Shown here: positions 5,011 through 6,601 of the stretch, piece by piece | Numbering within the stretch: position 1 is the first letter of the stretch | Layout of the letters: each line of letters starts with the position of its first letter | DNA from: an uncultured Acidimicrobiales bacterium | GTDB lineage: Bacteria > Actinomycetota > Acidimicrobiia > Acidimicrobiales > SZUA-35 | Assembly: GCA_938008925.1 (NCBI GenBank) | Contig: CALLIQ010000441.1 | Span: forward strand, 1 to 6,601 | Direction: 5' to 3' | DNA: 6,601 bases | Notes under the pieces: model-generated | What the model was told of the DNA's origin: nothing | The model's input: only the letters and a program-made list of their open reading frames with translations | Databases searched by the model: none | Position numbers and translations under genes: made by a program

Positions 5011-5933
5011 GCCCAGCGAAGTCGGAGCGGGTCGCCGTCGAGGTCGGCGGACGGTCGCTCTCGCTGTCGAATCTCGACAAGATCCTCTACCCGAAGACCG
5101 GGTTCACCAAGGGTGAGGTCATCGACTACTACGCCCGGATCGCCCCGGTGCTGGTTCCGCACCTGTCGGGCCGGTGCATCACGCTCCGTCGGTTCCCGAA
5201 CGGGGTCGAGGGCAAGTCGTTCTTCGAAAAGCGATGCGCGTCGCATCGCCCGGACTGGGTCGAGACCGCAGTCGGGCCGGGCGACTCGGGGGGCGAGATC
5301 CACTACTGCTGTATCGAAGAGCCCGCAGCGCTCGTGTGGACGGCCAACCTCGCTGCCCTGGAGCTCCACTCGCCGATGGCGTTCGCCAGCGATCTGGAGA
5401 ATCCGTCGATGCTGGTGTTCGACCTCGACCCCGGAGCGCCAGCGACGATCACCGAGTGCTGTGCGGTCGCTCTCGACCTGATCGAGGTGCTCGACTCGGT
5501 CGGACTCGAAGCGTTCCCCAAGACATCGGGCTCGAAGGGTTTACAGGTCTACGTGCCGCTCAACACCTCCGGAGACGACGCGCACACCCATGACCACGCA
5601 TCGAGCTTCGCCCTGGCGTGCGGCCAGCTGCTCGCTCGTCAAAAGCCCGACGACGTCGTCGTCACCATGAAGAAGGCCGACCGGCCCGGCAAGGTGTTCG
5701 TCGACTGGTCGCAGAACTCGCGTCACAAGACCACCTCCGCGGTCTACACGATGCGCGCTCGGCCAGAACCGACCGTGTCGACGCCGGTGACCTGGGACGA
5801 GGTCTCAGACGGCGCCGACGGCGAGCCGCTCAGGTTCGAGACCGCCGATGTGCTCGACCGGGTGGCCGAGTTCGGCGATCTGTTCGCTCCGACGCTCGAG
5901 CTCGAGCAGCGGCTGCCGTCCAGCCGGGGCTGA
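5007..5933 (+). CDS. ligD: Stand-alone LigD-type polymerase/primase domain protein
   Basis: This 308-residue protein matches the archaeo-eukaryotic-primase-like polymerase domain of LigD; no ligase or phosphoesterase domain is attached. Such enzymes bind 5'-phosphorylated ends held by Ku and fill or extend them, preferring ribonucleotides. The opening LSNLDKILYPKTGFTKGEVIDYY (residues 20-42) is typical. Further on are FFEK (72-75), LELH (118-121), the metal-binding pair Asp139 and Asp141 in VFDLDP, TSGSKGLQVYVPL (173-185), and KVFVDWSQN (229-237) with the third metal-binding Asp233. In characterised LigD proteins SGxKGLH has a His that contacts the nucleotide; here it is Gln180. The GTG at 5007 matches the family start and lies 13 bp after the ku stop; the frame is open further upstream only as a shadow of ku. 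The gene symbol is used for family only, since sealing would need a ligase encoded elsewhere. Confidence 0.92.
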   Translation: MSPAKSERVAVEVGGRSLSLSNLDKILYPKTGFTKGEVIDYYARIAPVLVPHLSGRCITLRRFPNGVEGKSFFEKRCASHRPDWVETAVGPGDSGGEIHYCCIEEPAALVWTANLAALELHSPMAFASDLENPSMLVFDLDPGAPATITECCAVALDLIEVLDSVGLEAFPKTSGSKGLQVYVPLNTSGDDAHTHDHASSFALACGQLLARQKPDDVVVTMKKADRPGKVFVDWSQNSRHKTTSAVYTMRARPEPTVSTPVTWDEVSDGADGEPLRFETADVLDRVAEFGDLFAPTLELEQRLPSSRG

Positions 5934-5970
5934 GCGGTCGGAGCTGAGCGGTCGAGGCTGAGCGGTCGAG
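5929..5970 (+). repeat. Three tandem 14-bp units at the end of the polymerase gene
   Basis: GCTGAGCGGTCG followed by two bases occurs three times in a row: 5929-5942 ends in GA, while 5943-5956 and 5957-5970 both end in AG. The first unit contains the polymerase stop codon TGA (5931-5933). Because 14 is not a multiple of three, the TGA of each unit falls in a different forward frame, so forward translation stops in all three. The array fills most of the gap to the convergent gene ending at 5982. Confidence 0.9.
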
Positions 5971-5981
5971 CCGAATCTGCG

Positions 5982-6601
5982 CTAGTTGCCGGAGGCGGAG
6001 CCGCGAGCGGTTCGGACCGCACCGCACGAGGTGGCCGATGATCGTGTGCCGTCACCGCCGACTGCGATCACGTCGAAGGTCGATCGACTCCCGGCCGACA
6101 TCGTCGCCGAGGCGTTGGTTTCGACCGTCGTTCCGATCTGAGCGCGAGCGGCGCCATCGATGGATCCCGAGACGATGTAGGACGAGGCGTTCGCGTTGCC
6201 GGTCCAGGAGATCGTCACGTTGCGGGTGGAGGTCGCCATCGCCGTACAGCTCGCCGGAGCGTTCACCGGCCCGCCGGACGTGCACAGGATCGGGCTGCTG
6301 GTCTGGCCAGCCGAGTAGCGGAACGAGATCCGATATCGGGTCGAGCTGTTGGGGATGCCTTCATTGAACGACGTCACGCCGGTCGCCGGCGCAGCACGCC
6401 AGAACCAGTTGCCACCGCTCTCGATCTGGCGTTCGATGATCGTCTTGGTGTGGAAGCTGCCACCCGTCCAATCGAGATCGATCGAGTTGCCAGAGATCGC
6501 TGCGGTGCACGTTGTTGGCGCAGGTGCGCCGAGGTCCGGCTGGTTCACGGGGCCGGCGCCGCCAGAGTCGCACAGGCGGACGAGGTTGCGTGCTGAACGC
6601 T
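5982..6601 (-). CDS. Protein with fibronectin-type-III-like repeats, C-terminal part (partial)
   Basis: The frame is open through the window edge, so only the last 205 residues are seen; the first complete codon starts at 6599 on the minus strand and the stop is TAG at 5984-5982. It contains two full beta-sandwich-like repeats and the end of a third. Repeat A runs from Pro28-Thr-Thr-Cys31 to ILC106. Repeat B runs from Pro115-Ala-Ser-Cys118 to TSC192. Each has a strand-B Trp (IDLDW44, VTISW132) and a late aromatic in the strand-F position (Tyr89, Phe175), as in fibronectin type III folds. A Cys opens and closes each repeat, suggesting disulfides and an extracellular site. Linkers repeat the LC.SGG..GPVN.P pattern (9-21 and 105-115). 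The visible part is rich in Ser, Thr, Ala and Gly, with no anchor or sorting motif at the C-terminus. A GTG at 6548 could be an internal false start. Function is unknown; surface adhesion or carbohydrate binding is typical of such repeats. Confidence 0.8.
   Translation of the reverse strand, partial: RSARNLVRLCDSGGAGPVNQPDLGAPAPTTCTAAISGNSIDLDWTGGSFHTKTIIERQIESGGNWFWRAAPATGVTSFNEGIPNSSTRYRISFRYSAGQTSSPILCTSGGPVNAPASCTAMATSTRNVTISWTGNANASSYIVSGSIDGAARAQIGTTVETNASATMSAGSRSTFDVIAVGGDGTRSSATSCGAVRTARGSASGN

Noticed and set aside
4115..5080. Minus-strand open frame opposite ku (321 codons)
   Set aside because: It is the antisense shadow of ku: the Leu-rich runs come from reading the lysine codons backwards. 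It also runs across the ku-polymerase junction.
5894..5907. Perfect 14-bp palindrome GCTCGAGCTCGAGC
   Set aside because: It lies inside the polymerase coding region and arises from the alternating CTC GAG codons for Leu-Glu-Leu-Glu. It needs no other explanation.

Overview
This GC-rich window has strong G/C preference at third codon positions, frequent GTG starts and 4-nt GTGA gene overlaps. Together with Co-type nitrile hydratase genes and a Ku plus separate LigD-type polymerase pair, this points to an actinobacterium. The class Acidimicrobiia is my best guess, but that is an impression from style and gene content, not something a marker gene here proves.

Region 1 (1-1112, +) is the 3' end of a nitrile hydratase operon. 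It holds the last 44 codons of the beta subunit, the complete alpha subunit with a Co-type CTLCSC metal-binding claw, and the small activator (accessory) protein. The genes overlap by 4 nt at each junction, so their translation is probably coupled. The beta-alpha-activator order is that of cobalt-type enzymes: beta and alpha form the enzyme that hydrates nitriles to amides, and the activator helps load the metal into alpha. The alpha subunit carries an unusual His/Asp-rich N-terminal extension.

Region 2 (1047-1775, -) is an unrecognised, helix-rich protein gene. It converges on the activator gene and overlaps its 3' end by 66 bp.

Region 3 (1776-1953) is a divergent intergenic spacer with two palindromes and a -10-like element placed so that the next gene could be read as a leaderless mRNA.

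Region 4 (1954-3933, +) encodes a complete M24 metallopeptidase (Xaa-Pro dipeptidase/aminopeptidase P type), followed after 9 bp by an eight-helix membrane protein of unknown function. A GC-rich hairpin after the membrane protein probably ends this unit.

Region 5 (3934-5933, +) is a bacterial non-homologous end-joining unit: Ku with a lysine-rich tail, then a stand-alone LigD-type polymerase/primase domain. Ku binds broken DNA ends and the polymerase fills or extends them. The ATP-dependent ligase needed to seal the break is not in the window. A perfect 12-bp palindrome overlaps the presumed ku promoter.

Region 6 (5929-6601) begins with three tandem 14-bp units, the first containing the polymerase stop codon. 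Facing it on the minus strand is the C-terminal part of a long protein made of cysteine-bracketed fibronectin-type-III-like repeats, cut by the window edge.

I see no tRNA, rRNA, CRISPR array or insertion sequence. Most gene content matches known families. The points most worth following up are the His-rich alpha subunit, the His-to-Gln change in the stand-alone polymerase, the six-codon bridging frame between ku and the polymerase gene, the tandem repeat, and the two uncharacterised proteins.
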